Assembly (NCBI GenBank): GCA_021234155.1
Contig: JAJEKV010000252.1
Location: 310,001-374,000, forward strand
DNA: 64,000 nucleotides
Direction: 5' to 3'
DNA from: Isoetes taiwanensis
Lineage: Eukaryota; Streptophyta; Lycopodiopsida; Isoetales; Isoetaceae
Within the stretch, counting starts at the first letter, position 1; each line of letters opens with the position of its first letter. The position numbers and the translations under genes were made by a program. The notes under the pieces were generated by a model. It was not told the origin of the DNA, did no database searches, and saw nothing but the letters and a program-made list of their open reading frames with translations. Shown here piece by piece: positions 55,488-64,000 of this stretch.

Positions 55488-57573
55488 TCAAATCTTGTCT
55501 AGATCCTTTGGGATATTATCTAGGCCTTCATGATCTGACATTCCTATCTCATCCTCTAAGGTTGCCCAGAATTTTGACAGTATAGGAGTGCAAATCTCTC
55601 TTTCTTCATTGGAAACACAGGACCCAAGTTCTGAATTATTCAAAGTATCAAAGGATTGGGTACTTACCTGGATGGAAGCTTCTTTATCATCCTTTGATTC
55701 TCCTCGAGTATGCCTTGGCCCTGGTGTGTGTAAGTATTCTTCTAGAGCCTCTGCAACAAAACGTTCAACACAAGCAGCATATCTACCATCATCTTTGCAT
55801 TGAATAAAAGCCTGAAGGAAGGATATGTTATCCTCATCTTGCTCTTGATTCTGCTGTAGGGGGATTTTTGGATTAGATACTGAGTTGTTTGGAGAATTGG
55901 CTTGAGTTGGTGGGATGGACATGGTGACTGGAGACCAAGATACAATTTCTGAAGAGTGGCCAGACTCGGGTTGTGATAACCCTTCCAAATCCTTATTGGA
56001 CAAAAATTCTGTTTCATGCTTGCTGGGGGTAATGAGTTCCCCTATCTGCCATGCTTTCGAAGTTGCACTGTGCATCTTGTAGGTGTGTATCCTCTTGGTC
56101 CTCCTCTAAAGTCAAGAGACTAAATCTGTTACCAGTGTCATAATCTTCCCAATTGACAGCTGACCTCGTCTGCATTGTTTCTATTTCTGAACTTTCCTTA
56201 TCTGAATCCTTATCCATGCTTTGATTCTGGGCTTCTGTTTGCCCAGTTTCAATGGGCTTCTGTTTTTGTGATTCTTTGCCCTTAAAGTGGGGTTCTGTAA
56301 CCCAGATATCCTGCTCCTGTGTCTTCTGTATGTAAATCCTGCATGGGGGGCTATCCTTGTTGAATTTGGCGTGATGTTCATTTTTGGCAAAGGATACCTC
56401 TTTATTGTGAGTTCTGATAGCTCGTGGTGTAGACTTTTTCCCCTTCTTTTTATCTTCAAAGGCCTGTAGGATCCTCTGGGAGAGGTCCCAGTTGGCTTGT
56501 CGGATTCTTTCCCTGTCCTGTTCTTTCCTTTGCAATTTTTTATAATTTTCCCTATGCTCCGTTTGTTTGTCTGTTCTGCCCAAGTCATATGTCATTTTTT
56601 CCTTTTTGTGGCCATACCTATGGCCAGAATCATCTACCTGTCGCATTCTGCTGTCAGGATCATACTGTTCTGCTTTCTGAGTGTGTCGGGGGTCTTCAAA
56701 GGTATTTTTCGGGATACATTTCACCCCTCCATGGAATTTCTTTCCACAGATACCACAGTCCGGGGGAAGGCCGCTCCAATTCAGCTGCAATACACGGTTA
56801 GTTCCAAAAAGATCAACATAAGTCACTTCTCGGGGGATGGGCTTGAGCAGATCTAGTTGGACATAGACAATTGGGGGTCTATCTGGTCGGAAAGTGGCAG
56901 AAATAAAATGTCCAATGGAGTTAAAAATTGCCTTGAAGCATTCTTCACTCCAATAGACAGGGTTGAGACCGTGGGGTTGCAAGAAAACCGTGACCGGGAG
57001 GGACTTGGGGGAGGAAGGATCGAAATGATAGTCCCATTTTTGGAATTTGATTTGGTACCCTTTGTGTATGACTCGGCTTTTCCTCAGCAAATCAAGAGCA
57101 GCTTCCTGGGATGTTAATTCAACCATGAAGAAAGGGAACTGTAGCCAATGCATGGAAGCAATCTGTACATTCTTATTCAAAGAGTATATTTGTTTGGCGA
57201 TTTCATTCAAATTGAAACCTTCCTTTTCCACCTAGCCTACAACTGCATTTTTTTCCAGAGTATGTAGCTTGTTTCGGGCAGACTGGAAGTTCAGTTTGAT
57301 ACCTTTGGTGAAGTCTTCATCAGGAGCATGCAGATACTTTTGTTGACGTAGAATGTTCATCCATTCCGAGTTTGAGAAGATGGGATTCATAGGTCTGGGG
57401 AGTTCCGGTAACTCTTCTCGAGTAATATTATCCCATTCCGGGATCCCTTGATTCTGCAACATCCACGCAGTGAAAGCCGCCATGTCGAAGCTCCCAAATT
57501 GTATGAAGTTCGAGATTGAATCAGTAGCTCTCGCAATAGCTGGGAAAATCTTAGGTGCCTTGGGTACTGTCAT
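55488..57573 (-). pseudogene. LINE ORF1 (DUF4283-like, zinc knuckle)
   Basis: The frame starts MTVPKAPKIFPAIARATDSI and is interrupted by one in-frame TAG (57234-57232) after NAVVG, then continues in frame with VEKEGFNLNEIAKQIYSLNK, an RRM-like nucleic-acid-binding domain (the DUF4283 type), VLQLNWSGLPPDCGICGKKF and a Lys/Arg-rich region. A frameshift near 56040 leads into an acidic C-terminal part (FLQAFIQCKDDGRYAACVER) ending at 55488. In related elements ORF1 packages the RNA. Two changes disable it. Confidence 0.75.
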
Positions 57574-57798
57574 GGTCGCAATAATGGGAAGCCGCAGGAA
57601 GACAGAGAGAATTCTGGGGGAATGGGATAGATGATTTGGTGATGTGACAATTGGGAAAATCGAGGGTGGACTGATCTAAAGGATGTGATGGGATCGAGAA
57701 GTGACTAGCAGTTGATCAACCGGAACCTTACCTGGGGTTCAAGAAACCCTAGTTAGCGCTTGTTCGAGCGCCAGTACTCCCCGCCTCCGTCACGCTAT

Positions 57799-58210
57799 CT
57801 TTTTCAGATTCATGCTTTTTAAAATTTCAAGGTGGCTGATAACGGGAGACATCATTATGGTGTTTATTTTTTAAGGCCCCCATATTATATTATTTTTATG
57901 GTCTTTTGAGCATTGAATTGTTGGCACTTATTATTTTAAATGCTCAGACTCTTTTTTGGCCCAATGACGTCGACAACCTCATTTGGGCATCAAGTCTCGC
58001 CATTGACCTTCATGAAGACATTTTTTTGGCGACAAAACCCAACTATTACCATTATTTACACCCCTAATTGGCACCATGTTGTAAATGGCAGACTTCTTTT
58101 ATAAAAGTCTGTATATATTTTCGTGCTAAAAACTTTTAGGGGAAGGTGATGTTAACCACCTAGTGCTTAACATTGTGCACATGAGGTGTCAGTGGTGGCA
58201 GACTACACTT
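57799..58210. other. Unassigned spacer
   Basis: AT-rich sequence between the LINE and the third partial copy of the duplication. No gene or repeat pair was recognised. Confidence 0.35.
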
Positions 58211-59138
58211 GGCATGTTTAGGTTAGCATGTGTACGGCTTAGATTTAGCTAGACGTAGGGCTCACATTTGCGGTCTACACTATATTAGACCAGAGCCTCT
58301 TCAGATGGAATCACAAATATGTTCCCCACAAAGAAGAATGGTTATGATAGCTTGGTGGTTAAAACATATACAAGATATTGAGGAATTATAGAGAACATTG
58401 TGGTTCTAATTAACAAGTGATATGTTTACGATCGTGGAGCCTAGGTGTTGGCAACAACCATACCACTTTAAGTAGGGTGTTGCTAGTGACCAAATTAATT
58501 TGGTTAGGGTGTTGACAGTCCCATACCAAATTATAGTGCTACTAATAGGCCAACCTTTGACCAAGTATCTTGCTAACTAGGGTGGTGGCAATGGCCATAC
58601 TAATTTTACTTGCCTAACCTATAAATTATGTTTATCTCTAGTTTTAACTCTTGCAATTACTACTATTGGTATTTAAGTTGTCACATATGCACCACCCTTT
58701 TTTAGGCTAAGAAAATTGCAATGATGCATAATTAACCTTATCTTCTATTTAAACTACTTGGAATGGCGAGATAAAAACTTTATTGCAAAATATTTGTTGT
58801 AAGTGAACATGCCATGCTTATGGTCCCAATGATGTCAATCCATCTAGTCTAGTTTTGATTACGACTTAAAAGATAACCTTACTTAGTGTATATAGTTCAA
58901 TGAATTGTAACAAACGAAGAATTTAGGAGGGCGAAAACATAGTAATGTTCTTTTTTCTTCATCTACCCGGCCAACTCTGCAACTCTTAACTGCTACTTTT
59001 CTTTTTTCCTTGGGAGCAAGGTGGTGTTCTACCATAGTTTAATGCTCTAGGTCATAAATGAAAAGCATACTAGGTTAGGACAAGGTTCACCTACAATAGC
59101 CAACATACTAAAGTCGGTGAATGCATTTTGTGGATAGC
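58211..59138 (+). repeat. Third, partial copy of the duplicated spacer
   Basis: This block matches 28357-30003. It begins exactly after the point where the LTR ends in copy 1 (ATGTTTAGGTTAGCATG), lacks the part equivalent to about 28450-29200 (joined at AGATGGAA), and stops at GCATTTTGTGGATA, where copy 2 begins abruptly. It carries no LTR and no actinoporin-like gene. Confidence 0.85.
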
Positions 59139-59921
59139 TCAACCCTCCTAGGTCCTTCGACTATGTCGCCGATGTGGCACCCAAGCTCGGCGAAGAGTTG
59201 GAAGACGTTGCAGCTGGAATAACTCTTCGTTCCCTTAATACACACCATTTCTTGATAAAGTAGGGCACTACAAGCGGGTAGAGGTTGTCAGCTAGTGAGC
59301 AGGGCTGGCTATGCCAAAACGAAGGAGAGTTGCACAAGTATAGCAGTACGGACGATTCCGGTGGCTATGGCAGGCGGAGGTCGCGGTGGCGTGGCTAGCA
59401 CGAAAGGAAAGAGATAAAAGCCCTAAAAAAACGTCCGCGAGTTTCTTACGCCCTAAAAAGTAAAAAAAAAAAAAAAAAAAAAAGTCAAACTTGGTCAAAA
59501 CCGGCGGATTCTGAAATTTCCGCGTTTAGAATTCAAAACGAAAACTCGTTTTTGCAGAGTGCACCGGTTTTGAGTTTTCTCTCTCATATTCACCTTTTTT
59601 AGTCGGGCAAAGGATGTTCTAAGCTAATTTAGGGGTCTCCGATGCGATGGAATAAAAAATTTTCGAATCCGAGCTTCCCAGAGAAAGTTATGGCCTCTGG
59701 AAATGAGGGACCATGTCCTGCCAAAACTCCACACGGTTCTACCTTTATACCACCAAATTTTTCCACAACCACACTACTAGCACAATTTTGGGCCTTAATC
59801 AGACTAACTACAAGGTTCTAGGGAATTCTTTCTATGTTAGAGTCCCCAACTACTTAACGTTCTATCGAGTTAGAACATGGCCAGTGCAATGATCTGGTCC
59901 ACCAAAATCATGCTCTGATAC

Positions 59922-59932
59922 CTTGTGACGCT
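59922..59932 (-). promoter_or_regulatory. tRNA(iMet) primer-binding site, copy 2
   Basis: GGTATCAGAGC on the minus strand, one base from the LTR end, as in copy 1. Confidence 0.75.
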
Positions 59933-59933
59933 C

Positions 59934-60636
59934 CCCAGACCTATACAATGCTACCATCGTATACATAATGGGAAATTCCCTCTTCTAGGGTGACAATACC
60001 ACCATAGAAAGGCCCTCCGTCTGACTCGGACCCCTTGTGATGACAAGTGTTCGGGTGAAGGACACGGAGGTGTCATTCGTCCCATGCCTTCGATGGAAAT
60101 CCTAGATAGCGGAAGCGTACATACAAGGTTAGCACCTGGCAACAATACAATAAATAATATGCCACCACGAAGGATGGCCCATCAACATCAGTCCCATGAC
60201 ATCCAGAACATCAATCATCATAACAAGTGTTCTACCCCAGCTCAGACTCATGGGAATCAACTGACGGCCAAGGCCTCCGGATAACAATAGACATAATCAT
60301 AACAATGGTGTTGACTGGCATAGAACAATGGCTAGAGTAGTCCACTCCATCCGCCCCTCCTGTGCACACTTTGCAGATAGGCTGGAACATGCTATGGTGT
60401 GATTGTAGCCTTCCCGAGACGCAATCCCATGAAATCACCCTATGGAACTACTCCGGGTTACATCTCCCCGGTCGATGGGCGGCCGGAGAGGCGTCCCCTC
60501 CCCGAGCATGGCGGATCCCTGGGTGTGCTAGAGAACGCGTGCCCCCCTCAGAGACTCCTGCGTTCGTACCCGACTTACTCCCCTAAATCTAAAGGTCGGC
60601 TCACCTGCCCGTTCGAGCCCAGGGCGCCCAATCACA
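59934..60636 (-). repeat. LTR next to the primer site, copy 2
   Basis: Begins TGTGACGCTCCCC and ends CGCCCAATCACA. It is about 13 bp shorter than copy 1, mainly from small indels near 60470. It was carried here by the segmental duplication, not by a separate transposition, since both flanks match copy 1. Confidence 0.75.
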
Positions 60637-62515
60637 TGTTTAGGTTAGCATGTGTACGGCTTAGATTTAGCTAGATGTAGGGCTCACATTTGCGGTCTAC
60701 ACTATGTTAGACCAGAGCCTCTTCAGATGTATTCAGGTTTGATCTCATATTTGGAGAGCCTTATTTTGCGCACATTTCTCATATTCTTTATGCATATTTT
60801 GTCTCTTTCTTGTTTCATGATCTTGAGCATATGGGGCTTGTAGCATCCAACTATCATGGACTATTGCTGCAAGATGTATGTCAAGAACTCAAAATTAACA
60901 TGCCATACCTCAAGATCTCTGTAGAACATTGGCGAAAAGTTATAAGGTTGGATTTGGGAGACTCAAATAGTTTTAGTGTTGTGTGCTAGTAAATCATCCA
61001 TATTGCAAAAGAATAGTGTACAACTAATGAGATGAATCTAATGTAATTTACATGTTGGAGTCTGCAAACCTTCATAAACAAATAGAACATGCTGGATTTT
61101 GTTATTGCAACAGCTGTGCCCATAAAACTTTCTGGAAACAAGTTTCAGCTTCTTGTGCAAGCAAAAGATAGTGACTTGTTCAATATATACATCTTCCTCC
61201 AAAATCCATAATGAAGTACCTCATCTTTATGATGTCAATGGTAGACAGTATTAACAGGTTGAATAATTAGCACATATGTTGTCTGTACCTTCTGTAATCC
61301 GTTCCAGGCTTCTCTTGGCATAAGGTACAGACAACATATGTGATAATTATTTCCAGGCTAATAATTAGCACATATGTTGTAATCTATTCTAGGCTAATTA
61401 TTCTGTTTCAATCTTCTCCTGGCTTATGAAGAGTAGGTACCAAATGCATCGTAACACACCTCATAGATGCCAAGATGGAACCACAAATATGTTCCCCACA
61501 AAGAAGAATGGTTATGATAGCTTGGTGGTTATGAAACATATACAAGATATTGAGGAATTATAGAGAACCTTGTGGTTCTAACTAACAAGTGATATGTTTA
61601 CGGTCGTGGAGCCTAGGTGTTGGCAACAACCATACCACTTTCAGTAGGGTATTGCTAGTGACCAAATTAATTTGGTTAAGGTGTTGACAGTCCCATACCA
61701 AATTATAGTGCTGCTAATAGATCAACCTTTGACCAAGTATCTTGCTAACTAGGGTGGTGGCAATGGCCATACTAATTTTACTGTTGCCTAACCTATAAAT
61801 TATGTTTATCTCTAGTTTTAACTCTTGCAATTACTACTATTGGTATTTAAGTTGTCACATATGAACCACCCTTTTTTAGGCTAAGAAAATTGCAATGATG
61901 CATAATTAACCTTATCTTCTATTTAAACTACTTGGAATGGCGAGATAAAAACTTTATTGCAATATGTCAATCCATCTAGTCTAGTTTTGATTTCGACTTA
62001 AAAGATAACCTTACTTAGTGTATAGTTCAATGAATTATAAGAAACGAAGAATTTAGGAGGGCCAAAACATAGTAATGTTCTTTTTCCTTCATCTACCCAT
62101 AGTTTCCTTCCCTCCGCCAACTCTGCAACCCTTACTGCTAGTTTTCTTTTTATCTTGGGAGCAAGGTGGTGTTCTACCATAGTTTAATGCTCTAGGTCAT
62201 AAATGAAAAGCATACTAGGTTAGGACAAGGTTCACCTACGATAGCCAACATACTAAAGTCGGTGAATGCATTTTGTGGATTGGAACAGAATAATGGCTTT
62301 GGAATCTAAGCGGAAGTGTTTCTCTAATCTAAGGGGAAGTCGGTGAATGCATTACGTGGATTGGAACAGAATAGATTGGCCTTAGAAACGGCATATCTTG
62401 ACTTGTTGCTAGTAACATGATACTTTAGAGAATCAAGTTGGGTAATATTCCCAAGGTTTAATGTGGAGTACTTTAGCCAATTTTGTCATCACATATGAAG
62501 GCTCAGATTCGAGTG
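60637..62515. other. Spacer upstream of actinoporin-like gene copy 2
   Basis: Non-coding AT-rich DNA equivalent to 28356-30240. It contains a near-perfect hairpin at 61262-61351 and the paired AAGTCGGTGAATGCATT direct repeat near 62256 and 62337. Confidence 0.6.
61262..61351. repeat. 30-bp inverted repeat with 30-nt loop
   Basis: Left arm 61262-61291 (AATAATTAGCACATATGTTG and onward) pairs with 61322-61351 with a single mismatch. The left arm is altered in copy 1, so the perfect stem is a difference between the two gene copies. Confidence 0.7.
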
Positions 62516-62540
62516 GGATGGCGACGTCCACCAGGCAGCC

Positions 62541-62548
62541 TATAAAAA
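62541..62548 (+). promoter_or_regulatory. TATA box of actinoporin-like gene copy 2
   Basis: TATAAAAA 73 bases before the ATG, the same spacing and context as copy 1. Confidence 0.7.
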
Positions 62549-62613
62549 GCAGAAGCAGATAACAAAGCAGGCATCAGAGAGAGTTTGTAAGCTAAGAAGC
62601 ATAAGCAGAAGAG

Positions 62614-63135
62614 ATGGCAATGGCTCAGGTAGTGAAGGCATCAGACTTCAATCTGGAAACCCATGTGAAGCTGCATCAGCCTTTTCTTGCGCCTCACAAA
62701 TGCAACGCCAAATTGGCCATTGCCCTTGTGAACAGCACCCAGGCAAATCTGTGCTCCCCTGCAGTCTTCAACGACTCTGGCATGCCTGTGGAAGACTGCC
62801 TTCCTCACCAAATCCAGCATGACGAAGTCCTCTTCTATTCTCCACATATCCCTTCTGGGTTCCTCATATACTCCATCTCTGGCAGAGATTCATTCCTTGT
62901 TATCATGTGGACCCCCAAAGCCTGGAATTTGAGGGTCCTTGAAGGCCGCCCTTCCCCAAGCGCTGTTCTGTTCAAAGACATGTTTAACAATGGTGCCAAA
63001 CTTGGTGATGACCCCTCTGTTCGTGAAAATACTGGTAACTTCCTTGGTAAGCCATATCAAGTTGAGGCTGCCATGAAGACTCGTATTGGCACCCCTTCCC
63101 TTAAGATCACTCTTAAATGGAACGCCTGTGCTTAA
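62614..63135 (+). CDS. Actinoporin-like (pore-forming family) protein, copy 2
   Basis: An intronless 173-codon frame encodes a protein identical to that at 30338, and I see no base differences in the coding region by eye. Domain features are therefore the same: N-terminal helix-capable segment, beta core, an IMWTPKAWN region with a shortened aromatic loop, and no signal peptide. The 5' leader and TATA box are conserved, while the 3' flank from about 63180 differs by substitutions and a small insertion. Conservation of the frame while flanks drift is consistent with either a recent duplication or selection on both copies; the flanks are also very similar, so recency alone may explain it. Both copies are expected to be expressed from equivalent promoters. 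The family call has the same limits as for copy 1. Confidence 0.65.
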   Translation: MAMAQVVKASDFNLETHVKLHQPFLAPHKCNAKLAIALVNSTQANLCSPAVFNDSGMPVEDCLPHQIQHDEVLFYSPHIPSGFLIYSISGRDSFLVIMWTPKAWNLRVLEGRPSPSAVLFKDMFNNGAKLGDDPSVRENTGNFLGKPYQVEAAMKTRIGTPSLKITLKWNACA

Positions 63136-63663
63136 GCTTAGGCCAGCTGAACTATCTATCTAGCTTAACTGTATAACTTACATACGAAGCTGTATATGTG
63201 TGTCTTTGCTTGTTCTTAATATACTCAGTCCCTTTTTTTTAACTGTGCCTATCTCGCAAAGTTCATGTATCATGTGATAATTTGCATTAGAATGGATAAT
63301 CCTGAAGTAAATGATTATGTAGTACTGGAAATCTGATGAAAACCAATATTCTATATCGATATTGCAATACGCCCACACTTTCAAATACTCCTCATGGCGT
63401 GATCAGACTCCTACTTTAGGGACATTAGACCACCCTTTCAAGTTCATCTTACATTATCTGCCACTTGACAAACCACGTTAAACTTCTCCCTTTCAAGTTC
63501 ATCACAAGGAGAACACGTAATCAAGAAGACTGCATGCCAGCTTCTATATGAGCAATAAAGAAGAGGTTGAATTTTTATTACAATCTATTGGTTCTAGTCT
63601 ATTAAGCGAGTATTAAGAACAGAATTCTCGTTATCTTCTACTATATACATGTGAGTAAAGCTT

Positions 63664-64000
63664 GGTGAACTATTTTACTCCAATGACTTTTTAGTCATTT
63701 GTGAAAATAATCCTCTAAAATTGCAGTTCAACCACCATCTGCTCCTTAATGTTCTTTAGGTAGATAACAAAAATGTTGTGGAGTTAATATCGCAGTTGAA
63801 TCATTTATGATACTTTTCTGGAGATATTATTGACTGTGTATCCTGTTGGTATAAACTCATCAACTACACAAATAGTTGGATTGATTCAAATGTCATAGAT
63901 AATGTGGAAATCGTTATATAGAACACCCTTTCTTAGCATTGCTTTTTTTCAGCAACCTAGAAAACGTATTGACTCATTGCAATCTTCGCATAGATTGGAG
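63664..64000. other. No recognised feature
   Basis: AT-rich sequence beyond the duplication to the window edge. It does not resemble the sequence to the right of copy 1. I see nothing in it. Confidence 0.4.

Larger units (their letters stand above)
50903..57789 (-). mobile_element. L1-like LINE, nearly full length (6.89 kb)
   Basis: A 9-bp duplication TCACGCTAT lies on both sides (50894-50902 and 57790-57798). Directly inside the left copy is a T-run (about 13 bases), the poly-A tail on the minus strand. The right end is a GC-rich 5' UTR of about 215 bases. Two open frames in the normal order, ORF1 then ORF2, fill the element, with few disabling changes. Length and paired duplications indicate an insertion complete at its 5' end, unlike the other LINE copies here. 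Confidence 0.9.
59139..63663 (+). repeat. Segmental duplication, copy 2
   Basis: Same content and orientation as 26869-31374: the start of the gag-like frame and leader, primer site, LTR, spacer, promoter and actinoporin-like gene. Differences are scattered substitutions and small indels (for example in the 59420-59480 leader and around 60260 and 60470). Confidence 0.9.

Overview
The window is plant nuclear DNA dominated by transposable elements. The signs are short (about 55-105 nt) GT-AG introns, LTR retrotransposons primed by initiator-Met tRNA, L1-like LINEs, CACTA, hAT and Helitron elements, a decayed organelle-type PPR gene, and two copies of an actinoporin-like gene. Actinoporin-like genes in land plants are known mainly from mosses and other seed-free lineages, and the PPR remnant resembles the large PLS/DYW families of seed-free plants. 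I therefore infer a seed-free vascular plant, most likely a fern. The taxon is an inference, not a reading.

Layout. (1) 1-5.5 kb: a 5'-incomplete gene for an acidic, zinc-finger-like protein converges on a seven-exon minus-strand gene whose exons join without a break into a 970-residue transposase-like protein. (2) 5.5-9.4 kb: a PPR pseudogene (minus) is broken by a 705-bp hAT-type element with perfect 13-bp TIRs and 8-bp TSDs, and by a two-unit insertion with palindromic ends. (3) 9.4-16.4 kb: small spliced genes of unknown function. The intron of one holds a 5.09-kb Helitron carrying exon-like fragments of another gene. (4) 16.4-18.2 kb: integrase and hAT transposase remnants. (5) 18.3-25.5 kb: a minus-strand Gypsy chromovirus with one LTR, interrupted frames and a chromodomain. 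(6) 25.6-28.4 kb: a histone H3-like reading frame, a gag-like frame, a leader, a tRNA primer site and one LTR. (7) 26.9-31.4 kb is repeated at 59.1-63.7 kb; each copy ends in an identical intronless 173-residue actinoporin-like gene with its own TATA box. A third, gene-less partial copy lies at 58.2-59.1 kb.

Between the two copies is a nest of insertions: a fragment of a UAP56-type DEAD-box helicase gene joined to a LINE, which is split by a 4.44-kb CACTA element (29-bp TIR, 3-bp TSD); a perfect-stem inverted repeat; a MITE; a second LINE 3' fragment; a complete Copia element (207-bp LTRs, 5-bp TSD); and a nearly full-length 6.9-kb LINE (9-bp TSD).

Only two kinds of gene look intact here: the paired actinoporin-like genes and the transposase-like gene. 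Everything else recognisable is mobile DNA, or host gene pieces broken or copied by it. No operons, CRISPR arrays, rRNA or tRNA genes were recognised.
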